Shown here in pieces: positions 1-10,087 of a DNA stretch of 60,049 nucleotides. The notes beneath the pieces were generated by a model that saw only the letters and a list, made by a program, of their open reading frames with translations, ran no database searches and was not told where the DNA came from. Made by a program: the position numbers and the translations under genes. Source of the DNA: CAZFRF01 sp964540925 (GTDB lineage: Bacteria; Patescibacteriota; Microgenomatia; Levybacterales; UBA12049); NCBI GenBank assembly GCA_964540925.1, contig CAZIOR010000002.1, forward strand, positions 1 through 60,049, read 5' to 3'. Numbering within the stretch: position 1 is the stretch's first letter; each line of letters starts with the position of its first letter.

Positions 1-10
1 TCTTGAATTT

Positions 11-946
11 TCACTCTGATTTATATTTTATTATTTCGTCTAAGCTTTGAGAAGTTTTATTTTTTTCTGATAAATTAATAATTAAATCAGCAGTAAATCC
101 AGCAAATAAAATTTGTAAACCAGCAAGAACCAAGAGCATTCCGAAGGTTAAAAGTGGTCTCGTACCAATAGATTGACCTAAGAAATGCAACAGAGTTAAA
201 TAGAAAAGAATAAAAAACCCAATAACACTAATTGCCCCACCTGCCATACCAAAAAAGTGCAATGGTCTTTTAGCATATTTTGTTAAAAACAAGATGGTGA
301 ACATGTCAGGCACATCTTTAAAAACTTTAGAAAAACCGTACTTGGATTTACCAAACTTCCTTGGTTCATGTATAACAGGTATTTCTGTTACCTCAAATCC
401 TTTTTCAGAAACTAAAAGCGGAATAAACCTGTGCATTCCACCATATAAATTAAGGCCCTTTGCAGCATCTTTTGTATATAATTTAAGTCCACAGTTATAA
501 TCATGTAGATGTACTCCCCAAAAAGCAGACATCATGAAGTTAAACAGTTTTGAAGGAAGCTTCATGTAAATAGCGTCTTTTCTATTTTTTCTCCAACCTG
601 AAACTAACTCAAACCCTTCTTTAGACTTATTTAATAAATTAACTATTTCCTCAGGCCTATCTTGCAAATCCGCGTCTAAAGTGACTATGTAGTCTCCTTT
701 TGCCATCTTAAAACCATAAGTTAAAGCCTCAGCTTTTCCTTGATTTTTCCTAAATGAAAAAATTCTAACTTTTTTATCTTCTTTATTTAGATTTTTAAGT
801 ATCTCTAAAGACCTATCTGAAGAACCATCATCAATAAAAATGATTTCATAATCCTTATCAATATCTTTTAATGCAGCCACTAAACGGGGATAAAATTTTT
901 CAAGACTTTCCTGCTCATTCATTACAGGAACTACTGCTGAAATCAT
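11..946 (-). CDS. GT2 polyprenyl-phosphate glycosyltransferase (GtrB/ArnC/CsbB type)
   Basis: Probably transfers a sugar from a nucleotide donor to a polyprenyl phosphate on the inner membrane face, supplying extracytoplasmic GT-C enzymes. The 311-residue protein has the GT-A fold signatures: VVPVMNE near residue 5, FIDDGSSD at about 37-44, the metal-binding DAD at 91-93 followed by LQDRPEE, and CGLKLY near 152. Two C-terminal membrane helices (about 229-256 and 264-288) are typical of the GtrB/CsbB subfamily. The length fits that family. It is divergent from the gene at 1025. Its ATG lies six bases after an extended -10 box, so the mRNA is probably leaderless. The sugar is unknown. Confidence 0.88.
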   Translation of the reverse strand: MISAVVPVMNEQESLEKFYPRLVAALKDIDKDYEIIFIDDGSSDRSLEILKNLNKEDKKVRIFSFRKNQGKAEALTYGFKMAKGDYIVTLDADLQDRPEEIVNLLNKSKEGFELVSGWRKNRKDAIYMKLPSKLFNFMMSAFWGVHLHDYNCGLKLYTKDAAKGLNLYGGMHRFIPLLVSEKGFEVTEIPVIHEPRKFGKSKYGFSKVFKDVPDMFTILFLTKYAKRPLHFFGMAGGAISVIGFFILFYLTLLHFLGQSIGTRPLLTFGMLLVLAGLQILFAGFTADLIINLSEKNKTSQSLDEIIKYKSE

Positions 947-952
947 AATTGT

Positions 953-961
953 ATTATAGCA
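953..961 (-). promoter_or_regulatory. Extended -10 promoter, leaderless type, for the GT2 gene at 11-946
   Basis: On the minus strand TGC-TATAAT is followed by exactly six bases (ACAATT) and then the ATG. A start site at the usual distance from the -10 would fall on the A of the ATG. There is no convincing -35 hexamer, but the extended -10 can compensate. No Shine-Dalgarno fits in the six bases. Confidence 0.7.
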
Positions 962-1002
962 TTTACCAAGGCAAAATTAATAATAGAAATTTATTTTAAG
1001 AG

Positions 1003-1011
1003 TGTTATAAT
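1003..1011 (+). promoter_or_regulatory. Extended -10 promoter for the methyltransferase/YfhO pair
   Basis: TGT-TATAAT lies 13 bases before the ATG at 1025, back to back with the promoter of the gene on the other strand. The predicted leader is only about seven bases. A GGTGA at 1016-1020 is a possible but poorly spaced ribosome site. Confidence 0.55.
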
Positions 1012-1024
1012 ACTGGGTGAATTT

Positions 1025-1747
1025 ATGCTCTTATATCCTATTAAATATTTTTGGGACAGAAAAATTGTTCCAGGATTTAAAATAAAAAAGAATGATCTAG
1101 TCTTGGACATTGGATCTGGAGACAAGCCTTTCTGGAGAGGAAATGTATTTCTAGACAACTTAGAGCTCAAAAACCTACATAGACACACTGATACCCAAAC
1201 TATTAAAGATTTGGGATTGTTTGTTAATGGAGATATTACTAAAACAAAATTTAAGAATAAAGCTTTTGATTTCTCTTTCTGCACTCACCTATTAGAACAT
1301 GTAGATAGGCCTGATTTGGCAATAAAGGAGATAACTCGAATCTCAAAAAAGGGCTATATTGAAGTCCCAAATGGCATAATTGAATTTATAAGCCCCTTTC
1401 ATAGTCACATTTGGTTTATATTATTTGACGGAAAGAAGTTAACTTTTGTTAGAAAAGGAAAAAAACTACACGAATCCTTACTCAGAAATGCAGTTAATTA
1501 CCAAAATATTATTCCAAACCTAAAAAACCCTTTTATTAGATTATATTGGAAAAATAAAATTGAATACGAAATAATCGATTTAGAAAAAGAATCTGATAAG
1601 TATTTCCCACCTGAAACTACTCCCAAAACAAATAAAAACAAATCTTTATTAATATTAAGCACATATTTCTATATGACTTTAGTAAAAATATTAAGAATAA
1701 TTTACTCAGTAAACAATAAAGTTGAACTAAAGAAGATATCTAAATGA
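1025..1747 (+). CDS. Class I SAM-dependent methyltransferase
   Basis: A 240-residue protein with SAM-binding motif I, DIGSGDKP (28-35), and a post-motif region HLLEHVDRPD (about 88-97) as in Methyltransf_11 enzymes. This suggests methylation of a small molecule or glycan rather than nucleic acid. The C-terminal part is lysine-rich with one hydrophobic stretch near residue 210 that may touch the membrane. Its stop overlaps the start of the next gene by four bases (ATGA, 1744-1747), so the two are probably translationally coupled. Target unknown; a glycan or lipid-linked sugar is inferred from context. Confidence 0.75.
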   Translation: MLLYPIKYFWDRKIVPGFKIKKNDLVLDIGSGDKPFWRGNVFLDNLELKNLHRHTDTQTIKDLGLFVNGDITKTKFKNKAFDFSFCTHLLEHVDRPDLAIKEITRISKKGYIEVPNGIIEFISPFHSHIWFILFDGKKLTFVRKGKKLHESLLRNAVNYQNIIPNLKNPFIRLYWKNKIEYEIIDLEKESDKYFPPETTPKTNKNKSLLILSTYFYMTLVKILRIIYSVNNKVELKKISK

Positions 1748-3633
1748 AAATAAAACTTATTTTGCTATTTATAGCTGCGAGTTTTATAATTTTATTTCAA
1801 TTCCTAAAATCACCAGATATAATCATAAAAAATGATCTTAATGGTAATATTGTTCCCCTGCAATACTTCAAAGAATCAATTACAAAAAACCACACTTTTC
1901 CCTTATGGAATCCTTATATTAATCAAGGCATACCGACAACTGCAGATCCTTTATATGGAATATATAATCCCATCATTTCCATACCAATCTTATTGTTTGA
2001 ATATAAGGATGCAATTAAAATAATTTATTTTGTTTCAATTCTACTAGCCATGATTACGATGTACTTATTGGTAAAAGAATACAAAATTAGAGATAGCATA
2101 TCTATTTTAATAGCTATTAACTATTGTTCTGGAACATATTTAATTTCAAAAATTACAGCTGGGCATTTAGAAAAGATCGTATCATTTGCATTCATGCCTC
2201 TTTTAATCCTTACAGTAATTAAATTAATACGCAGAAAAAAATTAAAATGGGCGGGCACTGTTGGCTTAATTTTATCTTTAATTTTATTTACAGGAGACAT
2301 TTATAATGCACTTTATTCATTGTATACGCTGCTAGCTATCTTAGTGTTTTATTTATTTAAGGATAAAAAAATTAGTCTTTTAATATTTATAAGTATAATT
2401 TCATTCTTACTTTTTTCCAGCATAAAGCTTTTTCCAATGATAGAACTCCAACAATATATAACTAAAATTAAAGAACCTTTTGTAGGTAATTTAAACTTTC
2501 TGTCAATTTTCTACTATTTATTCTTTCCGTTTAGTAGTTTCTATAAGACTTTTTTACCTACTGAGAATTTCCTCTCTAATGCATTTGGCTGGTGGGAAAA
2601 TTTTGCTTTTATAGGTCCGTTTTCGTTTTTAGGATTAGTTTATTTATTTACTAATAAGATTTCTAAATACAAGACTGAAAAAAAATTATTTATCTTATTA
2701 ATCGTTTTGTTCACCTTGATGTCCATGCCAGGAGAAAATTTAAATCCCTTAAAATTTATAATCTCAAATTTTAGCATCCTTCAATATTTCCATGTGCCGA
2801 GTAGAATATTGCTTTTATTTAGCATTGTGGTCTTATTATTTTTTGGCCTATATGCAGAAAAATTACATAATAAAAAATATATATTCTTCTTACTTTTAAT
2901 TAATTTAGTAATTACATTTTGTTTTTCACAATATATATTTAATAAAAACCAATTTGATAAATTAGATAAAAATTATTCAACTGTACTTAAACATATTAAG
3001 CAAAATAATCTAAATAATTACCCCACTGTTCATTATAATTCACAAGGAGACTTACCTCAGGACATAGCGTTAAATAATAAAATCTTATTACTTCAATCTA
3101 ATTACGGGTTATTTTTAAAAGGTAGCTTAGGTGAAAAATATAATTTTAAAGGTAATAATACTTATCAAGATATTTTACCCGGACTCATCATATCGGATTC
3201 GAAAATAGAACTTAAAAATTATGCATTAGAAAAGAACTTTAATAAAATATATCTATATAAAAATACAAATACTTTATCATTTGCTACCTTTGATAATAAA
3301 CCAACATCTTTTACTTTAAAACCCAACTCAATAATTATTAATGTTAATTCCAATAAACCAGGTATATTAAAACTTCTTGAAAGTAACTATCCTGGCTGGA
3401 AAGTATTTAAGAATGGACAGGAAATAAATTTGGAAAAAAGCAGATTTTTAACAATAACTACATCTCCAGGAGAAAATAAATACGAGTTTAAATTTATTTC
3501 TAAAAGCTTTTACTTAGGGTTAGCAATTTCCTTTATTAGCTTAATCTTATTTATTGCTTATCTAGCAAAAGTAAATAAGTTATTTCTTTACCTTAATAAC
3601 CGCCGCATTATAAGTAAAAAATGGTTTCAGTAA
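1744..3633 (+). CDS. YfhO-like multi-pass membrane protein
   Basis: This 629-residue protein has many membrane helices, an extracytoplasmic loop with PLWNP near residue 53 (shared with three other YfhO-like proteins here), and a C-terminal exposed domain containing NYPGWK near residue 550 followed by a last helix. YfhO-type proteins are GT-C-like and, in Bacillus, act with a GT2 (CsbB) to glycosylate cell-envelope polymers. Substrate here is unknown. The last 54 bases overlap, tail to tail, the coding end of the methyltransferase on the opposite strand. The tail after the last helix (about NNRRIISKKWFQ) is read inside that overlap. Confidence 0.72.
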   Translation: MKIKLILLFIAASFIILFQFLKSPDIIIKNDLNGNIVPLQYFKESITKNHTFPLWNPYINQGIPTTADPLYGIYNPIISIPILLFEYKDAIKIIYFVSILLAMITMYLLVKEYKIRDSISILIAINYCSGTYLISKITAGHLEKIVSFAFMPLLILTVIKLIRRKKLKWAGTVGLILSLILFTGDIYNALYSLYTLLAILVFYLFKDKKISLLIFISIISFLLFSSIKLFPMIELQQYITKIKEPFVGNLNFLSIFYYLFFPFSSFYKTFLPTENFLSNAFGWWENFAFIGPFSFLGLVYLFTNKISKYKTEKKLFILLIVLFTLMSMPGENLNPLKFIISNFSILQYFHVPSRILLLFSIVVLLFFGLYAEKLHNKKYIFFLLLINLVITFCFSQYIFNKNQFDKLDKNYSTVLKHIKQNNLNNYPTVHYNSQGDLPQDIALNNKILLLQSNYGLFLKGSLGEKYNFKGNNTYQDILPGLIISDSKIELKNYALEKNFNKIYLYKNTNTLSFATFDNKPTSFTLKPNSIIINVNSNKPGILKLLESNYPGWKVFKNGQEINLEKSRFLTITTSPGENKYEFKFISKSFYLGLAISFISLILFIAYLAKVNKLFLYLNNRRIISKKWFQ

Positions 3634-4230
3634 ATCCACTTTATTTGTTAATCTTTGGAAAAGTAAAACAAATCTATACATTTTTTCATTCAAAAAGAAA
3701 GGCGGATAAGCATCAAAATGCTTAAAATTAGCATTTGGAAAGTATTTTAATATTTTTTGTTTAAATTCATTTTGAGTAAAATGCTGATGATTCTTTAATT
3801 TAGTCACCAAAAAATAAAATAAAGGGTTATATCTATTTCCCTCTAAAATAACAACTGTTGCACCTTTTGCAGACACTCTTCTTACCTCTTCTAATGTTTT
3901 ATCTACATTGTCTACATGATGTAAAAGATCTTTCATATAAACAGCATTAAACTGATTTGTTTTAAAAGGTAATTTTTCTGAATATGTCTTAATAAATTTT
4001 ATCTTCTTACTTTTTATACTTAGCCATGATTTATAAGATATTGCATCTGCCGCAATAACAGTTTTTGCAAATTTAGCAAACTCAACACTATCTAGCGCGA
4101 AACCACAACCTAAATCTAGTAAGTTTTTATTTGAAAACAATCTAACAATTCCTAATTTTTTAAAATAATCCTCTCTAAAAATTGCTGATGGCTTACCAAA
4201 AACATCTCCGTAACTAAACTTTACTTTCAT
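3580..4230 (-). CDS. Class I SAM-dependent methyltransferase
   Basis: A 216-residue protein with motif I DLGCGFA (39-45), an acidic strand-2 end (ADA near 61) and DLLHHVDN near 101, typical of Methyltransf_11 family enzymes. It is the last gene of the long minus-strand run and follows the membrane protein at 4214-5989 with a 17-base overlap. The final 54 bases are antisense to the end of the plus-strand YfhO-like gene. Probably modifies a glycan intermediate, by context only. Confidence 0.75.
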   Translation of the reverse strand: MKVKFSYGDVFGKPSAIFREDYFKKLGIVRLFSNKNLLDLGCGFALDSVEFAKFAKTVIAADAISYKSWLSIKSKKIKFIKTYSEKLPFKTNQFNAVYMKDLLHHVDNVDKTLEEVRRVSAKGATVVILEGNRYNPLFYFLVTKLKNHQHFTQNEFKQKILKYFPNANFKHFDAYPPFFLNEKMYRFVLLFQRLTNKVDLLKPFFTYNAAVIKVKK

Positions 4231-5989
4231 AATAAAATAAACATAAATAAATAAAAATAAAAATTATCAAAGAAGCTAAGCTAACTATTGATCCAATCAA
4301 AAATTGAGTATTTGTATCTGAATCAATAGCTTGAGTCACAACATTATTACTGTAATGATTAATTTCATAAATTTTTAAACCACCAAAGCTTCTTACAACT
4401 TTTAAATCTGGTATTTTACTTATTAAATTACTCGTCTTTAAATATTCGTTGTGATCATATTTTCTATCTTTAATAAATATTTCTCCCCTATTATCAACTG
4501 GAATAATAATATATTGAACTGAATTGTTGGCCAAATCTTTTAGTTCTGTAGTATTTAATTTACCTACAATTGCCGATGCAGTACTAATTTTAAAATATTG
4601 ATCAGCGGCAACAGCGGGATGCATAGGAGACTGATATGAAAATCTTGAAGGGTGAGGAATCCATAAAGTTCTAGAAAAATTGTTTTGATTACTCATGAAT
4701 TTATCAAATTGAGTATATTCTGCGGGAACAACTGATTTTTGTAATGTACCCGGTAATTTACCTAAATATCCTGGAAGCATTAAGTAAATAAAATAAATCA
4801 TAAAAATTACAGGCAATACTTGGAATATTTTTTTAATCGTACTTAGCTTATATAATGCATAAGGAATCAACACCGAGAATGCTACAGCTGTTAACATGTA
4901 CCATTTTGTTGAATCTCTAAACAGAATAAAACCAGGAACATGGCTAAACATAAATAAATAAGCCGCTCCAAAAATTTCATTTGCACCTTTTCCCAAAAAT
5001 ATTCCCAATAAAGCGACTATTGAGAATAAGATGACATAAAATTTTTCTTTTTTTTCTTTAGTAAGTAATAAAGAACTAAATGCTAAGAGAGGAAGTAGTA
5101 AAAATTCAGGTCTTTGAAAATATATTTTCCCAAAAATATTCTCTGGCCAATTTGGATGAAGAAGACTAAATGAGTTTTCAAATGTTGCAAAGCTAAAAAA
5201 CTTAACTGATTCTAAAGAGGTATATGCATCGCCTAGACTGTTGAATGCGCTAACCCCAGTAAATAATGAAGGAAATATCCAAAATATATTTAAAAATATA
5301 TCTACAAAGATAGGAAATATAAATCCATAAATTATTAATTTATAATCAAATAATTTCTTTGTGGTTATTGTATTCAAAAGGTAAATAATTACCATTATCC
5401 AACCAGTCATATATGTAACTCTCATGTCCAATAGAGTTTGGAGACTTAAGATAAAACCTAGGGAAAGAGATAAGAATAATAATTTTCTAGCTTTTTCTTG
5501 AATTAACAATAAAATTAAGATAATTAAAGGAATTAGTCCATAAGCTATTCCAATCAATACTAATCCTCCAGAAACTAGCATTAAGATATAACTATTTAAA
5601 ACAAAAACTAATGGAGCAATAAAATATATTTTATTATCTGGGAATATTTTTCTAATCAAAGCGATAATCGATACAGTGGAGATTATTAGGAATGGAAACA
5701 GAATAAAAACTCTTTCTAAAAATTCCCAAGGAAGATTAAATATTTTTCCAAAACTTAAAGGAATTGCCATAATGAAATTTACTGCAGAATATAAAATTGA
5801 ACTTCCTCCAAAACCATTATTTGCCCCAAAAAACAAAGCATTCGGAATTAACGTGTGATTATTAAACATTGAAGGGAAAAAATACCATAAATCCCCACCG
5901 GTAATCACTCCTGGTAAAAACCAACTTTTATAAACCCATAATACAGACAATATAAAAAATCCAAATAATAATTTATTTATTTTTTCCAT
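4214..5989 (-). CDS. Large multi-pass membrane protein, GT-C/YfhO-like
   Basis: A 591-residue protein with roughly a dozen hydrophobic helices. An early extracytoplasmic loop contains GGDLWYFFPS near residue 31, whose acidic residue lies where GT-C enzymes place their catalytic Asp. A soluble region near 430-540 precedes a last helix (about 555-580). It resembles the actinobacterial arabinofuranosyltransferase/DUF3367-type and YfhO proteins in layout but lacks the PGWK motif seen in its neighbours. It overlaps the genes on both sides by 17 bases. A role in extracytoplasmic sugar transfer is inferred; family membership is uncertain. Confidence 0.6.
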   Translation of the reverse strand: MEKINKLLFGFFILSVLWVYKSWFLPGVITGGDLWYFFPSMFNNHTLIPNALFFGANNGFGGSSILYSAVNFIMAIPLSFGKIFNLPWEFLERVFILFPFLIISTVSIIALIRKIFPDNKIYFIAPLVFVLNSYILMLVSGGLVLIGIAYGLIPLIILILLLIQEKARKLLFLSLSLGFILSLQTLLDMRVTYMTGWIMVIIYLLNTITTKKLFDYKLIIYGFIFPIFVDIFLNIFWIFPSLFTGVSAFNSLGDAYTSLESVKFFSFATFENSFSLLHPNWPENIFGKIYFQRPEFLLLPLLAFSSLLLTKEKKEKFYVILFSIVALLGIFLGKGANEIFGAAYLFMFSHVPGFILFRDSTKWYMLTAVAFSVLIPYALYKLSTIKKIFQVLPVIFMIYFIYLMLPGYLGKLPGTLQKSVVPAEYTQFDKFMSNQNNFSRTLWIPHPSRFSYQSPMHPAVAADQYFKISTASAIVGKLNTTELKDLANNSVQYIIIPVDNRGEIFIKDRKYDHNEYLKTSNLISKIPDLKVVRSFGGLKIYEINHYSNNVVTQAIDSDTNTQFLIGSIVSLASLIIFIFIYLCLFYYESKV

Positions 5990-6989
5990 TATTAAAATTC
6001 CTTATTACATCTAGGTAATTAATTTTATCTTTTGGTTTTTTAGAGAAATCTAATATCAATTGCACTGCACTAATTATTAATATAAAGAATATATAGATAC
6101 TTAATTTATCTAATGCCGGGTCTAGCTTAGAATAACTCATAATCACCAATGCAGTAAACATTAAAATTATATTGATTAAAATACTCACGGAATAATCAAA
6201 TTTATACATAACTACATTAAATATCCAAAAGCCTAATAAGATAAATAATATGCCGGAATTATATTCAACAAAAAATACTGAATCAATAAGAATTAATGCT
6301 ACAGCTAAATATGCTAAATATTGTCTTTTAAATTTAAATTTACGATTTAATTTAATGATTAAAAAATAAAAAAATAAAGGCAAAAAGAAAATAATAGATG
6401 ATAGCAAGAAATCTATATTGATTAAATGTAAATAAATTTTAGTTACAAAGAATTTAACTGTTTTTATTGGACTGGATAAAATTTCTTGTTTTGAATATTT
6501 ATATACCAATGTTACTACGGGCTCATTATTACTAATCATTACTGAGTTTGTTTTCTTACCATCCTCAGATTTTATTTCAAATTCATAAATTTTACCTGCA
6601 GAATTTTCCTGCAACGGAAAGCCAAATGGCAATACAAATGATTTATCAAATTCGCTGATTGGATAAGTGGATGAATATGCAAAATTAGAATTTTTTTCTT
6701 TTATGGAAAAATACAGTCGATCATTTCCATTGTAATTTATTCCTCTATATTTATTAAACTTAACTTGTAAAATCCCTAGATTATTTTTTAAAGCAATAAA
6801 TTCACCTTTAACCGTATCACCCTTTACCATGAAATCTTGTGGAAAATGTTTTATAACATTTTTACTTAATGGATAAACTAATGCTGATACACTGTGAGAA
6901 TTAAATACAATCGCACCAATAAAGCAGACAAAAAACAAAAACAAAGGAATTAACCAATAAATGACAAGTTTGTTATTTTTTATTTTCAT
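5973..6989 (-). CDS. Membrane protein of unknown function with an exposed N-terminal domain
   Basis: I do not recognise the family. From the ATG at 6989 (chosen over an upstream in-frame start because MKIKNNK begins a normal signal-anchor and overlaps the previous stop by only 17 bases) the protein has 338 residues. It has a membrane anchor at about 10-31, a beta-rich exposed segment at about 32-175, then about five further helices. The exposed segment looks like a carbohydrate-binding or accessory sandwich domain, but no motif proves this. It sits between two large GT-C-like genes and may be their partner. Confidence 0.55.
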   Translation of the reverse strand: MKIKNNKLVIYWLIPLFLFFVCFIGAIVFNSHSVSALVYPLSKNVIKHFPQDFMVKGDTVKGEFIALKNNLGILQVKFNKYRGINYNGNDRLYFSIKEKNSNFAYSSTYPISEFDKSFVLPFGFPLQENSAGKIYEFEIKSEDGKKTNSVMISNNEPVVTLVYKYSKQEILSSPIKTVKFFVTKIYLHLINIDFLLSSIIFFLPLFFYFLIIKLNRKFKFKRQYLAYLAVALILIDSVFFVEYNSGILFILLGFWIFNVVMYKFDYSVSILINIILMFTALVIMSYSKLDPALDKLSIYIFFILIISAVQLILDFSKKPKDKINYLDVIRNFNNGKNK

Positions 6990-9294
6990 AATATTTATAA
7001 CCCCTGTATAAAAGATAACCGACATTTCCTCCAATAATAAATAATGACAAGATTGTCCCAATATAAAAATAAACTTGAGGCACGAAATAAAGCACTAATC
7101 TTAGATTTACTGAACCATCTTTATTAACCGTATAAGATTCCTTGGTAAAATTATCTCTGACAAATTGTGCATCTATTTGCCACTTATTTATAAAAAAACT
7201 GGTATAGGGTTTGTGGGATTTTTCAAATACCGGTTTTTTAAATAAATAGCTAAGTTCATCTCCTAAAATATACTTATCCGCTTCTTTACATTCAGTAATA
7301 GAATTAATTTTTTCTACAACTCGACAATTTAACTTATTTGATTTGTTGATAAACAACTTCCAACCCGGATGAAATGAATCATAAAAAATAAGGTCTTGTT
7401 TACCGTTAACATTTTTAATTTCTAATTGAAAGTATGTTTCGTTTATTTTTTTAAATGTTAAATTTTTAGTACTAATTAATGTATTTAAATTCTTAAATTT
7501 ATACAATTTATAATTCCCATTTTTACTGGACAATAAAGGTTTTTCATCCACAAGGTAAGCCAACATTTCCTTGCCTTGTCCCTTATTCATCCTCCTGTCA
7601 AAAACCCAAGAATTTAAAACTGTTTGCGGAATATTAGTATTTAAGAAAAGATAGTTTACGTTATAAACATACAAAATTTTACTAAGACTTTTATAATCTT
7701 TATTTATTAGATAATATTCAATCATTCCCTTTGCATCTGAAAAGAAAAATGATAAAAATCCTGATATATCATTTACTCCTGAGAACAATTTAACTGGAGA
7801 TGTTCCTGTATATACACTATTAGAATTCGTATCTTTAATTACTGAATAAAGAGCCGTTCCGAAAGGTACAGTAAATATATTATTAGTTGAAGAAACGTTC
7901 TTTTTGACTTGCGACATAAAATCTAAATATTCGTTTGGAATTTCAATATTTCTATAAATATTTTTAGTCTGCCATAAAGGTGCATTAACAATATTACCTA
8001 CTTGAGTAAAATTAAAAATAATTAAAATTGACAATAAAACAAATATAATATTAAAAAGTTTTAAATTAAATTTCCTGACAGCTGTAAGAGATAAAGCAAG
8101 TAGGACTGAATAAAAAATAACGTATGCTAATGCGAATTTATCATAAAAATTTCTAAACATAACAAAACCAGGAACTTTACCCAACAATAAAAATAGTGGT
8201 TTTAGTGGCCCAATATTAACCGTTAATGCAAATAAGGCAAATAAAAATGCAATAAAAAAGACAATATAAATTCTTTTTTCTTTATTAGATAAGTATTTAT
8301 TTAAAAATAACAATCCTAAAAAAAGTGTGCCTATGAACAAAGAATTTAAAAAATATGTTTTGTCATAGAAGTTTACGAAAACGTTTTGTAAATCCCAACC
8401 AAAATCAAAAACTAAACGCCTATGGAATAGATTCATTAAAGGGTAAATGATGTTGCTATGCGCAGTGGCAAGAACAGTTGGAGTAAAAGTATCGGCCACT
8501 CCCTTTGATAAAATCTTTGAACCATAATTTATATCTGATTTACCAAAATATGTAATTACAAATGACAACAACCAAAAAGATTGAGAGATGGCAATTGAAA
8601 GTAAAAATATAAAAGATCTTACTAAATATTTTTTAACATCTTTAAATTTATCTAAAAAGGAAATTACTACAAAGCCAAGTATAATTGGGACAATAAATGC
8701 AACCCACCATGGAATCGAAAATAAAGCTAGCGAGAACACTATCCAACAAATTACTGCCAAGGAAACGTATTTATAATCATTAGTTTTAATAAATTTTACA
8801 AAAAGATATGAACTTAAAGGTAAGGCAGGAATCAACCAAATTGTTGATAAAAATATAAATAGTTGATTAATAGAAATTATCGGAGAACAAATAAAGAATA
8901 ATGAACTAAGTATTGATATGGAATTTGATTTTTTATTTGCTAATATTTCACTGATGAACATTTGTAAAAATAGAAAACCCAATATTAGGGGTAAACTAAA
9001 AGATAAATAATCTATAACTAACCTAGATTTAAATACTAATTCGAGCATTGTCCATATTAATAAAAAGGGTGTCATAAACTGAGTTGAAGAATAAAAACCT
9101 ACTGAAGAAAAATGATGCCAGGAAGAAAAAGTAAATTCTTTAAAATATTCGTATGGAAAAGCGTAATATAAACGCGTATCATCACCGCTTATATAAAATT
9201 TACCTTTAAAAAGAAAATAGGGTAAAGCCAAAAAAAAGATTGATATTAAGATATTTACAATTAAAATTCTGTGTTTTTTAAATAATCTAATCAT
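6973..9294 (-). CDS. Large YfhO-like / GT-C membrane protein
   Basis: A 773-residue protein with about twelve helices. An early loop contains GDDTRLYYAFPY near residue 37 (acidic pair as in GT-C folds). The C-terminal exposed domain carries FHPGWK near residue 645, the YfhO-type signature, and a final helix lies near 738-760. Two cysteines about 14 residues apart after that motif (in NCRVV and ECKEA) could form a disulphide outside the cell. It starts eight bases before the stop of the FkbM gene upstream, so expression is probably coupled. Likely an extracytoplasmic glycosyltransferase; substrate unknown. Confidence 0.68.
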   Translation of the reverse strand: MIRLFKKHRILIVNILISIFFLALPYFLFKGKFYISGDDTRLYYAFPYEYFKEFTFSSWHHFSSVGFYSSTQFMTPFLLIWTMLELVFKSRLVIDYLSFSLPLILGFLFLQMFISEILANKKSNSISILSSLFFICSPIISINQLFIFLSTIWLIPALPLSSYLFVKFIKTNDYKYVSLAVICWIVFSLALFSIPWWVAFIVPIILGFVVISFLDKFKDVKKYLVRSFIFLLSIAISQSFWLLSFVITYFGKSDINYGSKILSKGVADTFTPTVLATAHSNIIYPLMNLFHRRLVFDFGWDLQNVFVNFYDKTYFLNSLFIGTLFLGLLFLNKYLSNKEKRIYIVFFIAFLFALFALTVNIGPLKPLFLLLGKVPGFVMFRNFYDKFALAYVIFYSVLLALSLTAVRKFNLKLFNIIFVLLSILIIFNFTQVGNIVNAPLWQTKNIYRNIEIPNEYLDFMSQVKKNVSSTNNIFTVPFGTALYSVIKDTNSNSVYTGTSPVKLFSGVNDISGFLSFFFSDAKGMIEYYLINKDYKSLSKILYVYNVNYLFLNTNIPQTVLNSWVFDRRMNKGQGKEMLAYLVDEKPLLSSKNGNYKLYKFKNLNTLISTKNLTFKKINETYFQLEIKNVNGKQDLIFYDSFHPGWKLFINKSNKLNCRVVEKINSITECKEADKYILGDELSYLFKKPVFEKSHKPYTSFFINKWQIDAQFVRDNFTKESYTVNKDGSVNLRLVLYFVPQVYFYIGTILSLFIIGGNVGYLLYRGYKYYENKK

Positions 9295-10087
9295 TCTTCT
9301 TTGACCAAAAACTATTATACGTACTTAACTTATCTAAGAAAACAAAATCTTTTTGTACTTCTTTAACAATTTTCCTATCGACAAAATCTTCTATTAAAAG
9401 AGTTATAGCTTTGGTTTTTTTAATAAATCTTTTTGCCCCTAATAAAGCTGGTAACTCATATCCATCAATGTCTAATTTAACAAATACATGGTCAAATTTA
9501 TTAAGGTATTTTTCTGATAGTAGACTATCTAATGTTTTAACATTAATATCTAAATCATTTTTGCCATTTTTATTACTTAATCCGATTTTCTTTGTTTGAA
9601 CATTTTTAATTTTATTTAATTTTAAATTTTTCAAAAGAAGTTTATATCTTGTTGTTTCCGGCTCAAGAGCAAGAATAGTTAAATTTTTAGGATTTCTTAA
9701 TTTTTTAGAAACTTTGATTGTAAAATCTCCAAAATATGCTCCTACATCTATAAACAAAACTTTTTGCTTTTTGGCTATTTCTTTTTTAATTAGAGAGCTT
9801 ATTTTTTCTATATCCAGTCTTTCAAAAGAAGGAGAAACAACTATTAAACCTTCAAGATTATTCTGAATATAATACTTTCCAAATTTTGTTTCAAAATAAT
9901 CACGTTCAACAATGTTATCGAGTTTAAAACTTTTTTTTCTAAGAACGATAGATAACCATAAGATTTCTGCGTAAATAATTTCCCATTTTCCAACATTTAC
10001 TTCAAAAGGTAATCTTAATAAATTAAACAAATAAAAAAATATAAATCTTATTTTGCCGTATGTTGAAAACGTAAATTTATTATTCAA
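9287..10087 (-). CDS. FkbM-family SAM methyltransferase
   Basis: FkbM enzymes O-methylate sugars or polyketides and are frequent in surface-glycan clusters. This 266-residue protein shows the SAM motif DVGAYFGDF (114-122), an acidic strand LALEPET (about 144-150) and the FkbM hallmark KLDIDGYE near residue 205. The only start that keeps the full N-terminus is TTG at 10087, overlapping the previous stop by eight bases; no internal Met is available before the core domain. Together with three other methyltransferases in the region it points to O-methylated surface sugars. Confidence 0.82.
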   Translation of the reverse strand: MNNKFTFSTYGKIRFIFFYLFNLLRLPFEVNVGKWEIIYAEILWLSIVLRKKSFKLDNIVERDYFETKFGKYYIQNNLEGLIVVSPSFERLDIEKISSLIKKEIAKKQKVLFIDVGAYFGDFTIKVSKKLRNPKNLTILALEPETTRYKLLLKNLKLNKIKNVQTKKIGLSNKNGKNDLDINVKTLDSLLSEKYLNKFDHVFVKLDIDGYELPALLGAKRFIKKTKAITLLIEDFVDRKIVKEVQKDFVFLDKLSTYNSFWSKKND

